From: Psococerastis gibbosa | Lineage: Eukaryota; Arthropoda; Insecta; Psocodea; Psocidae | Reading direction: 5' to 3' | Assembly: GCA_963971405.1 (NCBI GenBank) | Contig: OZ020486.1 | Coordinates: forward strand, 16,515,419 to 16,579,418 | Length of the DNA: 64,000 nt | Shown: one piece after another, positions 21,921-34,124 of the stretch | Layout: each line of letters starts with the position of its first letter | Numbering within the stretch: the first letter of the stretch is position 1 | Program-made: the position numbers and the translations under genes | Notes under the pieces: model-generated | Told to the model about the DNA's origin: nothing | Seen by the model: only the letters and a program-made list of their open reading frames with translations | The model's database searches: none

Positions 21921-24900
21921 TAGAGAATACGGGCTTCTGAATTCAGCCATAATTTGGATACCTAATTCAGAGAAAAATTCTCATGTGGTTTGATTTTGCC
22001 GTGTCCATGAAGCCATGACCAATGGTATGGTTACAGCAGGAAAAGACAGGCTGGATAGACTCATATACTAGACGGACGATTTTTTTTTTTACAAATTTAC
22101 TAATAGACTAAGAACTCATCAATTGACCAGTTTCGAGTCCAATGAAAAGGGCCAATATTTTGTTTAGTAACAAAATGCTCAAAAAGAAATAAAGCACTCC
22201 CAAATTGTATTAGCCTACTAACCTAGCTACATGACAATTTTTAGCTTGTATATAAGATACAAAATAGGGCCCACTGAATTACAATTTATTTTTCCGATGT
22301 GTGGTTAATATATTGAACTGTATACTATGAACCATAATAATATACCTACCTACTGGATATTATGTTGTTCTGTGCTATGAAAATCATAATAAATAAATAA
22401 ATAATAACTTTATTATAGCTGAGACCATCCTAGCGGAGTTAGGGCCATAAGGCCCTCTTTTACACTCAACTAGAGGTCAACATATAATTAAACGTTTATG
22501 TCAAGCAAAATGGCTGTTTTCTTGAGCCATGTAGATGTGGTACTAGTGTTTTTTGGTAAAAAAAAAATACGTTTCAAGTCACTTGGAGTTTAAACACCAA
22601 TTTCGGACCTTGATTTATAAAAAATAATGGACAAGTCGATGGAATTTCCAAACTGTGGCCAATTGGTGTTAGTGGCAGCCAAAATAATGTACATTCAAAT
22701 ATAGAGGATCATTTCATCTAAGCAATATGAGACATTTCTTATAGCTCTACGAGCGATCCTATGGAATTGAATTTTAATAACATTTTAAAACAAACCGGAC
22801 TGTAGGGGTGTCCGATTGTAAGCTATCTTAACAGTCAATGCAAGGGATTCGATTTTAGCGCAGGCAAAATAACATTATTGTGCAAGAGTCTGAATTGCAT
22901 GCATACAACCCGCAGGAGCGGCTACTGGTACAGTATATGCCTGTTTATTGTTGTTATTGTGAAAGGCGGTATTATGGTGGCAATAATGAAACGAGATGCA
23001 TTATAATCAATGCAAAATTGATTTGTCGCTTAACCCCTCTCTTGTACTCAACAAGAAAGGACCGCATGTTGTTCTCTCCATTAGAAGCATAGAAATTGTA
23101 GCAATAATTGGGCTCGAACCAACCGGAGGAGGCGGAGGTCAAAGTCCATACTATTATATATGGATTCTTTAGGTATAGGATTGAAGATACATGGCATTAT
23201 AGGTTCCCAATTATAAGTTTATTATTTCAAAATCCAAAACTTAGATACATTCAACCCACGCCATCTTCCTACAGTGACGCAACCCCTTTCGCGCTAACTC
23301 ATCGGCACATTTTCAAATATGCATGCAATAGGACTATCTATTGGTACTTACATACAGTAAGTCATAGGTCCTTCCTATACCTGCGGCTATAATAGGTCTA
23401 ATAGGTTTTAGACACCCCCCTAATTTTAAAAATAGCCTATATTGTTTTTTTTCAATGCACGTTCATTCATTCATATTTGCCGAAATTCGTAAAACCCCCA
23501 CAAATCTGCACCTATATTAAAAAAAAAAAAAAAAATCCCGGGGTCCGGGATTTCAGTTCATTTCAATCAGACTTGGAATGTAAGCATATATTATATAAAT
23601 ATATAAATCCCACTTTCCCGCTATTTCTTTTTTTCATATTATACCCTTTTTTTGTTTGCATCAGTTTATGTAAACTGTACTGTATGTATTCTGTAATCAA
23701 AAGTTGTAAACCCCTCCATTTCGTTCCGATTTGATGCAAAATTTTAACCGGGACGAGGGGCTCCTCTGCCTGTAGATAGATGAATAGGTAAAAGCTAAAC
23801 TTTACTGGAATAAAATGCGTAAACCTCATTTAATTCGGCCCCCCCCCCCTCGCTCATCGTAGTCGTGTGAATATGCATCGGTAAAATCTAAGCCGTAATT
23901 ACTGCTATCGTATTATATCAATATGTAAAAAGCCACCTCGCTAGTCTATTTCACAGTTTGGCCCTCCTATTTGATATAATGGGTAGTCTATAAGTTACAA
24001 ATACTTGGCCGTTGAATAGTTAGTCTATTTATACTGCATTTTATAGAAGCATAGTGTAATAGCAACTGAATTCTCTTAGAATTCCTGGGTACGGCCATCG
24101 TAAGTTTTATGATAGGTATCTGGAAAATTTTGAGAAATAATGATTTTGAGCTTGATAACGCGTAATCCGAAAGATGTCTGTTAATGAATGATAACCCTGC
24201 TGTAGGGTGAGGCTACCTAATTTGATATTACAGTACAGCCTCTATAGCCATCAACTTCTTGCGTGTGTATATATAACTGTGCGATCCATGACTGTGATCT
24301 TATTATCTCCAAGAAAAAAAATTAGGCTACTAGGCCTGGGTACGAGTTGGTGAGTTGATACGCTCAGGTCCAGTTCCATTAGAGTTGGTTGGAGCCACCC
24401 ATAGTCTACGGAGTATCGGATCAAAAATCAACTTTCTAACATAATCTGTAAACTGCACTGTATTGTATCTAAATCATTCCATTATTTTTAGTTCGAGGGC
24501 TTCCTTCATTCATTTCCCATTCAGGCTGCCTATAGTCTACCTACAACTGATGCCCATTGAAATAAACTAGCCTCCTCTATTATTTGTGGTTGCTATGGCA
24601 ACTATAGCTTGTTATTTTTCTTCTCTAACGGTTGAGATATTAAATCTTTGTTAAAAGTTTTTTTACTTATTTTTTAATTGGTTATCAACCGACAAAAATA
24701 CAGAAGGATATAATGAAAAAATAGAATATACATAATAGTCTCCTTATTATTAACTTTGTGAAATATATTAGGTAATAATGCATTTTGAATATCTCAAAGT
24801 CATGGCCCTAAATGCGTCAATGAAACAGATGCATAACATTGATAACCTTAGCTAGCTATAGGGCTAGGGCCACCCATAATAACACAACAGGAGGCAAAGT

Positions 24901-25195
24901 CCTACAATTAATTATAGATAGGCCGTCCAGCACATCAAACTGACCAGCCTACATTACATGAAAACATTACCACATAGCCTTATACTGTATGAAGAGTATA
25001 TTGTACTCTGTAGGCCTATACATTTTCATAACCGGGAGGAATGTTAAAATTCAAATAATGGTTCATTTTACTTAGGTAGGTACCTACCGGCGCGGACTTG
25101 TTATTCTTCAGTAAGATTTTCCTATTATTTATGTTATGTAGACCTAATGCATTCTCAAACTCAACTACATGGGGGCCATGAAAGCAGGATCCATA
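21921..25195. other. No gene recognised
   Basis: Repeat-poor AT-rich sequence with SINE fragments near 22425-22480 and 23030-23090, an A run near 23521 and a C run near 23840. Open frames lack recognisable content. Confidence 0.4.
22425..22480 (-). mobile_element. SINE fragment
   Basis: Contains CCTAGCGGAGTTAGGGCCAT and CACTCAACTAG, the body of the SINE seen at 3866-3995. Head and most of the tail are missing. Confidence 0.6.
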
Positions 25196-25641
25196 AGCGG
25201 ACCTTATTACACGATCAGTAGTAATGACATTAACTTATCAAAATGACATCAATAATGATCGTGTAAGGTGGACAAAGTTGGAATGACGACAAGTAATGAT
25301 GCGAATCCGGATTTTCTGATCTCACCTGCATCATTACTGAAAATGGAGGGGATAATGTCATTATTAATGACCGTGTAGGGAGCACTCCGTCATTACTCAG
25401 TCAGTCTCAAGCTGCCGTAGAGGTCACTGGTCAATACAAGCCGACGAATCGCTTACATCTTCTTCAAAACAATGGAGGGTGAAAGTGTTTCTACATACAA
25501 TATTGTTGATAACGATACCATTCTTCAATCGTTCATTTACACGTACAAGGGAGTACCTGAGTTGTGGAATCCAACGGACCCCAAGTTGCCAAGTACATGA
25601 ATAAAACTAAAAGAAAGGCTGCACTGGTATGGATAAATTTA

Positions 25642-26490
25642 TTGCTTTCCAATTTATGCGTAGTATAAGGAAAGCTTTGTGACGGTCGAAATTTTCGATG
25701 CCGAGATTTCAACGGATTTACACGTTTTGGGGTCCCAGGAACCCAAAAAAGTGTTTTTTACGAAATGTCTGTCTGTCGGTCGGTCTGTCGGTCTGTCTGT
25801 TCGTCGATTTCCGGCCAAACTACTCCGTCGATTTTGATGAAATTTGGCATGTAGGTTCACAAAAATCATACCTCGGGACCATTTGTTTTATTTTGGGTTA
25901 ACTCAATTTGGGGGAGTTTTATTCTCAAAAAACTCCAAAAAAACGTCTAAAAAATTTATTTCTCCAAAACGGCTCCAACGATTTCTTTTAAATTCACATA
26001 TATTCTAGTCATTGTTAATGTTGATAAAATGCGGGGGGTCGCTTACCCCTTGATAGTTTGCTTCTGGGGGTAAAAAAATAAAAATAACTTAATTTTAATG
26101 AAAAATGACTAAAAAATAATATTTCTGCGGAACTTTTCTATCGATGATTTCTACCTTCAGGCATGTTTTAAGTGTTAAGTTGAGTAACGAAGCCGGACAG
26201 TTTGCTTTCCCCAAAACCTATTTGCTTTTGCGAATTTTTTTTTTTGAAAAAATGATAGAAATTTCACGCTGAAATGCATTGCCTGCCCTGCCATTATTAC
26301 TGTTTTGTAATGTGTTTTAAATATATTGAGGCTACCTCACCTCCAGTGACGTCAGGTGGACACCCCCCCCCCCCTCGAGATATCCGAAATTTAACCATAG
26401 GAAAATTATTTACCATGAAATTATTCATTTTCTCTCCCTACTAATTGATGAATTGGAAAGCATGCTCGAGTAAACTCGGACCGGTTCTTT
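25642..26490 (+). repeat. Dispersed repeat R, fullest copy
   Basis: Starts GCTTTCCAATTTATGCG and ends ATTGGAAAGCATGCTCGAG, so it has short inverted ends. Internal landmarks are a GTCT-rich microsatellite near 25770, CGATTTTGATGAAATTTGGC, a C run near 26366 and CCTGACGTCACTGG (as complement). Other copies: 31078-31781, 33132-33737, 33966-34375, 54925-55372, and an end fragment near 43640-43735. No intact coding frame. Confidence 0.75.
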
Positions 26491-26564
26491 CCATTTACGC
26501 CAAAAATAAACCAGGGACAACTATTGCTGACGTGTCACACGGAAATCAATAAATAAATCAATAA

Positions 26565-26765
26565 ATAAATATTTACTTATTTTGTTCTATTACTAAGCCA
26601 TCAGGCGGAGTTAGGGCTATACAGCCCTCTCTTACACTCAACTAGGAAGACCCGGGACCGCCTCCTTTACATGCTCTCCGAAGCATGGCTAGAAAATTTA
26701 GCAAATGTGAGACCTTTCGGGTGAAAGCCGGAGTCTGTACCACTACTCTACATATCACAATGCAA
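26565..26765 (-). mobile_element. tRNA-derived SINE, near-complete
   Basis: On the minus strand the head reads GTGGTACAGACTCCGGCTTT then CACCCGAAAGGTC, resembling the D arm and anticodon arm of tRNA-Glu(UUC). The body has GCATGTAAAGGAGGCGGTCC and GTTGAGTGTAAGAGAGGGCT, and the tail is AT-rich TATTTATTT. Six or more copies are in the window. It lies within the Harbinger-like element. Confidence 0.75.
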
Positions 26766-26895
26766 TACTGAAGAAAAAAAATGATGCGTGGAATGACCGT
26801 GTAAGGTGAAGATTGTAATGATGATATGGAATGACGATGCTGCAATGGTAATGACATTACTAAGTAATGTTACTTCTGACCGTGTAAGATCCGCT

Positions 26896-28439
26896 ATAGG
26901 CTATGTAATAGCAGTACCGTATGTGAAATAGAATCAGTGAAATATCATGAATATGTTAAATTAACAGAATATTCGGTGGAAAATAATTAGGCATGGTTGA
27001 GTAGATGTCCTAGGTAACACATCACAATAGCAGGCCTGATAAATATAAAAAAAAATTGTTTAGGCTGTACCGCATATTACGGCTATATAGAGAGGAAATA
27101 ATATCGAAGAAATCTAACCTTGGTAAAGACTGGTTATAAATAAAGCTGTATCGCAGCTCTCAACAAATGAAGAAAGACTTTAGTCTAACTAGGCCTACCG
27201 ACGAATTACGGTATACTAGCTTGTCACAATATTCAAGCAGTGGTAACAACTTCTGCATTGCGAATTTCGATTCGGAATTCGGAAGCAATGCCTGTCCTAT
27301 ACCTATTTAACTTATATATATAAGCAAGCTATTCCTTGCCGACTGTGTTGCTGAAAGCACTCGACTACACGGCGTTGTTTTTGCCAAAACATCAATATAT
27401 ATATGTATACTGTATATTATGTAGGGCTATGTAAATTATAAACAGTAATTTACGTATAATTCATTATACTAATAAAGTTTTTACCTGTGTGTATTGTGTA
27501 TAAGATTAATAATAATTGCAATTCTGTAACATTGTAATATACTGTATTTCTTTTAGAATCGTACTAACGTCTTATTCATTTACTACACATATACAGTATA
27601 TGTACATATATTACGCCATATACAATCTAGTAATCTACCATAGAATGTGTTGAGTTTCGTGTAATATTTACACGGCAGTAAGACATTTAGTTTTCAATTG
27701 GTTACATCCTTTCACAGCCTTCCACCATAGCCTTCCTGTAGGTGCTCCCCGCAATGTATTCCCACAATCGCAAATATAGCAACTCATTTACGTGGAAAAT
27801 GGATTAATTCTTAAACCAACTGAATACACTCATCAAAATATTAGGACCGATAAATTGATTGATTGACCCCTAATACATTTAAGCTACTATAAAATAGTTT
27901 AATATCCAAGCGCATCCACAATTTTTGACAAGTCGACGCCAGCAGTGCTGTATACGTATACTGTATAGGTTGTAATACAGGTTATGCTTTATATCGAACC
28001 TCTTCAAATAAGTACCTAATTTATATAGAACTCTAAATTTTTTATTTGGTCCTCTTTATTTAATGTTTGATTTAAGAGTCTTGTTGCTGCCCGTGAGATT
28101 ATATAGCCTACTAAATAGACAAATGTAACCTCAGTTCTTATCATGTTATAACAGATAACTGGAGGAGTGAGTTGAAAGCTCAGTCTGTTGAAGTTGCCGG
28201 AACCGTGCGCAATCAGAAGGTATTTTCTTTTTCGTAATATTTTAATAAATATATATAGTTATAGGGTTGCTACTTTTAATATTGTTGTTAATTCCTGTCA
28301 GGGTGGCAAGCTGGGTGGGTAGCCTATACATTTAAAAATATTGAAATGAACGTAACAGTTAATATTGGGCTTTTAAGCATTTCGACGCAGGAGGCTAATT
28401 AGGCGTCAGGCTTTTTATAAAATCGTATATCGTCTAAGA
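26896..28439. other. No gene recognised
   Basis: AT-rich stretch with TATA-rich simple sequence. It may contain the Tret1-A promoter, but no start site could be fixed. Confidence 0.35.
28155..28219 (+). other. Possible 5' UTR exon of Tret1-A
   Basis: ATAACAG acceptor and AAG/GTATTT donor bracket a GC-richer 65-base block. The Tret1-A start-codon exon itself begins with an acceptor at 29581, so an upstream untranslated exon is expected. Speculative. Confidence 0.2.
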
Positions 28440-28600
28440 GGGCAGGAAATGTCAGACGACCGCATGCCAAACAAAACGTACAAAGCAAACGCGGCGGAAA
28501 TACAATTACAAGGACGTCCACGAAACGACTGGGCGTCGTGCAAAACCGAGATGACAAGAGGAGTATTGTTGAACGCATCGAGGGCTGTAGACATAAATAA
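28440..28600 (+). pseudogene. Degraded LINE C-terminal fragment
   Basis: Encodes, with breaks, MSDDRMPNKTYKAN then GRPRND, aligning with MSEERMPRNMYKAS and GRPRNRW of the better copy at 58945-59275. DNA similarity is also visible. Confidence 0.6.
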
Positions 28601-28899
28601 TTAGATTACTCGTGACTTCGTGGTATTTCATTTTAATAAACAAAAAATTACAAAAACTTAGAGTTTTAAAAAAACTTGTTATAACAACCCGAATTAGTAA
28701 AACCCAAATAATCGTTAAGAAATTAACTTTGTCTAAGAAACCCACTTGTGTTAGTATAAAACCCTTAGCGCTTTCGGCAAGAACTGCTATCTACAGAGGG
28801 AAACCCACTAGCACAGTTACAAATTATCTGCGATTTGAGACTTGCTCAACTCGAGGAGAAGATGCAAATGTGACTAGGGAGAGGAAACCTTGGTTTATA

Positions 28900-29360
28900 T
28901 AGGACTGGGAGCGGGGGGAGGGGGTGGTGGGAGGGGGCGTGGCTGGTTACCTATTCCTAGCCTACTAGCTAGATCTATTAGAGGGGATGATTGTGTGAAT
29001 GTTATGTCGTTTGTTAATTTTTCCCTATTGTGTAAAGCTCTTTTGATTTCAACATTTTCAAAAAAATTTAAAGTGTAACTTTTTTTAGTTTGTGTAGGGC
29101 TGTCCTAGTGTGAGGATCGAATGTGTGATTTTCCGAGTTAAGGTGTTTCACGAATGTGCTGTTGGTGTTGGAGTCTCCTATACCTGTTATATGTTCTCTG
29201 ACCCTAGTTTTAAAGTTTCTGCCTGTTTGGCCTATGTAAATTGCGTTGCAATCGTTACAATTTAGACGATAAACTCCATTGCCTTTTTCCTTTTCTGGTT
29301 TGGTTTTGCAGTTCATGAGGGCTGTAGAACCAGAAGGCGAATTAGGCGTATGCAAGTACG
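28900..29360 (-). pseudogene. Penelope-like element 3' fragment (GIY-YIG)
   Basis: On the minus strand a frame at 29068-29355 encodes GVYRLNCNDCNAIYIGQTGR, then FKTRVREHI and FVKHLNSENHTF, the GIY-YIG endonuclease typical of Penelope-like retroelements. A frameshift just downstream continues with FFENVEIKRALHNREKLTND, the usual C-terminus. Reverse transcriptase is absent, so this is a 5'-truncated copy. A G-rich tract (28906-28940) follows. Confidence 0.85.
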
Positions 29361-29601
29361 GTACATAATAGGCTACTTTGAAACAGCACTAGCTGTTTAT
29401 CTGACTAAAAAATTTAGTTGGTGTGCCGTATATTTGACGCGATTTAAAATAATTTCTTCTCTCTTCTTCTTAAAATAATTTCTATGATGTCTAAGTTAAG
29501 ATTGCCAAAATAAATTCAATCTCGACTATTGTCAATTTTTTATACTATAGTATTACGGCATGACACACTGATATCTTCCAGGTGAAGTTAAACAGACCAT
29601 T

Positions 29602-32600
29602 ATGGAAGTGGAAAAAGGACAAGAAGTATTTTTGCCCCTAACGAAACCCAGCAATGGACAAGACCCAGAATTACCTCCACAGGAAGGGCAGAAGACAAAG
29701 CAGTACCTAGCAGCTATTGCAGGTCGGTTATTATAAGGAATAAAATAGACTACCTAGGCTATTCGTAATTCTTTCTACCCTCTTGTAGCCGATGCCAGTA
29801 CCAAACACACAGGTCTATAATATGATGGTTCTACTATATAATGCATACATAATGCGTATAATACGTATAAACCGTATATATATAGTTTATAAATTATAAG
29901 TACCTAAGTCAGAGGATACGTCATTGAACAGATATATTGTGATTTGTGTTGTAATTCACTTACTTAGATGCTTGATTGCCTCTTTTCTTAATAGAACCTC
30001 AATCTTCAGAATCAAAATAATGATATTGTTCTGTCATACAGTACGTTGCGGAATAGATAGGTTACAGTAAGCACCGAATGATACAGGCTATAATGAATTA
30101 TTGTATCGCAGGTTCCAATTAAATTGAAATTCCATGTTGTTCTCAACAGGTATGTACTGTACAGCAGAACTCTATGTACAATACTCTCTTAAAAAGCAAA
30201 TAGCCTAAGCCAATTTGTTCTGCGGCACCGCACCCACACATTTTATTAATATTTTTCTTAGCCAATCTTGGAGCTCTGACGGTCGGAACCATCCTGTCAT
30301 GGACGTCACCAGCGATACCAATGCTGAAATCCAATGTCACAATGATCTTAGATGAACCTTTGACGGAATCAGAAGGCGGATGGGTTGGCTCTCTCATTGC
30401 GATTGGTGCTCTACTTGGCACATTCCCTACAGGGTAAATAAATCGCGTAGGCCTACACTGCTGTACACTAATATAGTAGGACAAAAATTTTAATTATTTA
30501 TTTAAGAAACAAAGAAGGAACAGGTGCTTCCAATATCAACCTATACTATACCTCATATACAGGAGGCAGTGGCGGATTTAGCGATAGGCAACTTAGGCAA
30601 ATGCCTACATCCGCGCGCGCGTACATTAAATATATTTTTGTGTGCATATTATGTTTAAAAAATTAAAATAATTATTTATTACGTTTTATTTAAGGATAAA
30701 AAAGTCGGTTATTTTGATTATAATATTATAATATGGTTAGTGAATACACCCACCCCCCACTACACATGTACAATAATTATTAATGTCCGCGACAAGGGCA
30801 GTGTGTATATCCGCACAAAGCCATATCCGCCCCTGACAGTAGGGTTCTGCAATAACGGTACGGTATTACAAGCTGTTCAGTCCATTGATTTACAATTATT
30901 ACTGCATTAATGCAGTTGTATCGTTTTCTAGTTGTTGAAAACAGTACGCATCTAGTTGATACTAGATGTACTGTGCAGCGGGATGTAACATCTATCAAGC
31001 TCAACAATATGCACCCTGTTGCTATGGCAATCAACAGTAGCATAATATCGTATACAGTAGGTAGTTTGCAACTGGGAAAAGAACCGGTCCGAGTTTACTC
31101 GAACATGCTTTCCAATTTATCAATTAGTAGGGAGAGAAAATGAATAATTTCATGGTAAATAATTTTCCTATGGTTAAATTTCGGATATCTCGGGGGGAGG
31201 GGGGGGTGTCCACCTGACGTCACTGGAGGTGAGGTAGCCTCAATATATTTAAAACACATTACAACACAGTAATAATGGCAGGGCAGGCAATGCATTTCAG
31301 CGTGAAGTTTCTGTCATTTAAAAAAAAAAAATTTTTTTGCGCAAAAGCAAATAGGTTTTTGGGAAAGCAAACTGTCCGGTTTCGTTACTCAACTTAACAC
31401 CTAAAACATGCCTGAAGGTAGAAATCATCGATAGAAAAGTTTCACAGAAATATTATTTTTTAGTCATTTTTCATTAAAATTAAGTTATTTTTATTTTTTT
31501 TACCCCCAGAAGCAAACTATCAAGGGGTAAGCGACCCCGCGCATTTTATCAACGTTAAGAACGACTAGAATATATGTGAATTTAAAAGAAATCGTTGGAG
31601 CCGTTTTTGAGAAATAATTTTTTTAGACGTTTTTTGGAGTTTTTTGAGAATAAAACCCCCCCAAATTGAGTTAGCCCAAAATAAAAAAAACTGTCCCGAG
31701 GTATGATTTTTGTGAACCTACATGCCAAATTTCACTCAAATCCACCGAGTAGTTTGCCCGAAAATCGACGAACAGACAGACCGACGTGGTAGGAGACATC
31801 CTTAATTAGTCTCTGCCATTCTTCTTCTTCTCGTGCCCCTTCAACGTTGAAGATTAGCGATCATTTGAGCTCTCTGCCATATTATAACTTAATTTATTAT
31901 AGATAAGTTTGTCTCCTTAAAATATGGCAGAGACTAATTAATGATGTCTGCTATCTGTCATCCACATGCACATTGAAAATTGTCGTCGGTAGAATATGCG
32001 CCATAGGCCTATTGTACACCTTCCTCTTGTTTGGTACAGATTCCTCTGCGACAGAATTGGCCGGAGGTGGACGATCATTGGGCTAGGCATTCCTTTCATC
32101 CTGTCGTGGGTTATGATCATCTTCGCCAGAAACGTTGCAGTTTTGTACGCGGCTAGAATCTTCGCGGGTATCGCAACGGGTGGCAGCTCCATTGCCATTC
32201 CCATGTATGTCGGAGAGATCGCTGAAAGCTCTGTCAGAGGCGCACTTGGGTCATTCTTCCAGGTGAGAATGTTAATACATGTAAATCCACATCAAGTTGA
32301 CATTTTTTCAGGAAACTGACGTTCAGAACCTGGACTTTTTTTCTTACAACATAATCAATGGGTGCAACAGGATTAAGAACCTCATGCCACGTTTAGGCGT
32401 AGGCCTATTTGTAGTATGTAGGCCCCATTATGTCTATTTACCTATATTATTGTAGTAATGTCATGGCAACAACATAATGGCCATGATACGCCTGCCTTCC
32501 TCCTGTCTATTTATGAGGCGTCTATTAGTCATGAATGAAAGAAAGAAAGAACATTGTATTTATTTTCCTTATGGGCGAATTTTGGTCATGAATGGTCCGG

Positions 32601-34075
32601 GATCGAAGTCTACGGCCCTCGTGTCGATAACCAAAGATCGAACGATCCGGTCAGCTGATTTTATGTTATTGATCCGGTTCGGTTCGGTCACACCAATTTT
32701 TAGTAGGCTATTTTCAATATTTTGTTCTCTCCGGTCCCAGGCTCGGCCGTTCGGTCCGGTCTTTGGTTTGGTCCCTATCTTCCGTCCTTGGTTCAGTCCG
32801 ACCGAAAATCCGGACCAAAACGGAACGAATCCATCACTATTTCTAAATATCCTTGGCCATTAGATACAGGTAAAGGTATTATAGTATGATACTTAGTTAC
32901 AGTATCAGTTGCCATTATATAATATGATAGAAAGACTGTATCGGAGCTAAGACCATATTTTATGCTTAGAAACTGTAGGGCCTTGGGGGGCTTGATAATG
33001 AATATAATAATTAAAATATGTGCAGTGGATATGCTGCTACAGTATCTATAGTTTATTTAAATAATGATTGCTCATCAGTGTCGCGGCGTATGAACTGTAG
33101 GGCCTTGGGGGGCTTGATAATGAATATAATGAACCGGTCCGAGTTTACTCGAACATGCTTTCCAATTTATCAAGTAGTAGCTAGAGAAAATGAGTAATTT
33201 CATGGTAAATAATTATTTTCCTATAGTTAAATTGCGGGCGTTTCCCGGGGGGGGGGGGGGGAAATTTTCATTAAAATTGAGTTTTTATTATTTTTTACCC
33301 CCAGAAGCAAACTATCAAGGGGCAAGCGACCCCACGCATTTTGTCAACATTAATAACGACTACAATGTATGTGAATTTAAAAGAAATTATTGGAGCTGTT
33401 TTGGATTAATAATTCTTTTAGACGTTTTTTTGGAGTTTTTTGAAAATAAAACCCCCCCAAATGGAGTTAGCCCAAAATAGAAAAAAATGTTCCCGAGGTA
33501 TGATTTTTGTGAACCTACATGCCAAATTTCATCAAAATCGACGGAGTAGTTTGGCCGGAAATCGGTGAACAGACAGACAGACAGACAGACAGACAGAGCG
33601 ACAGACAGAAATTTTGTAAAAACCACTTTTTTGGGTTCCTGGGACCTCAAAACGTGTAAATCCGTTGAAATCTCAGAATCGAAAATTAGGACCATCACAA
33701 AGCTTTCCTTATACTACGTATAAATTGGAAAGCAATAATTAAAATATGTGCAGTGGATATGCTGCTACAGTATCTATAGTATATTTAAATAATGATTGCT
33801 CATCAGTGTCGAGGCGTATGAACTCCCTTTATTGTGCATCATAGATGCAAAATCAGGTTCAACTGTGGAAGTTACCGCAAAATCAACTTGAAAGTTATAG
33901 GTAGGCACATGGAGTTTTGGTGGGATTAAAAAAAAACTATTTTCGCTTTCCTATTCGTATGTAATACAATATATAAGGAAAGCTTTGTGATGTTCGAAAT
34001 TTTCGATTTCAAGATTTCAGTGGAATTACCCGTTTTGTAGTCTCTGATTAGAAAGACACAACATAACAAAGAATT

Positions 34076-34124
<49 letters not shown>

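Larger units (their letters stand above)
25196..26895. mobile_element. Decayed Harbinger-like DNA transposon with MADF fragment
   Basis: Ends AGCGGACCTTATTACACG (left) and AGCGGATCTTACACGG (complement of right) are inverted repeats flanked by ATA on both sides (25193-25195, 26896-26898). Subterminal CGTGTAAGG and TAATGACATT motifs recur inside. At 25473-25630 a broken frame encodes ILQSFIYTYKGVPELWNP, then after a frameshift KYMNKTKRKAAL, resembling a MADF domain. Harbinger-type elements commonly carry a Myb/SANT/MADF-like second protein. No transposase remains. A repeat R copy and a SINE are nested inside. Confidence 0.65.

Noticed and set aside
25654..25901. Overlapping frames with FHQNRRSS or [18 protein letters not shown] peptides
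   Set aside because: Products of repeat R on both strands, recurring at 33387-33698 and broken by its GTCT tract.
32590..32860. GGTCCG/CGGACC-rich stretch in a Tret1-A intron that looked like an inverted repeat
   Set aside because: Pairing is patchy with no clear termini or target duplication; may be low-complexity decay.
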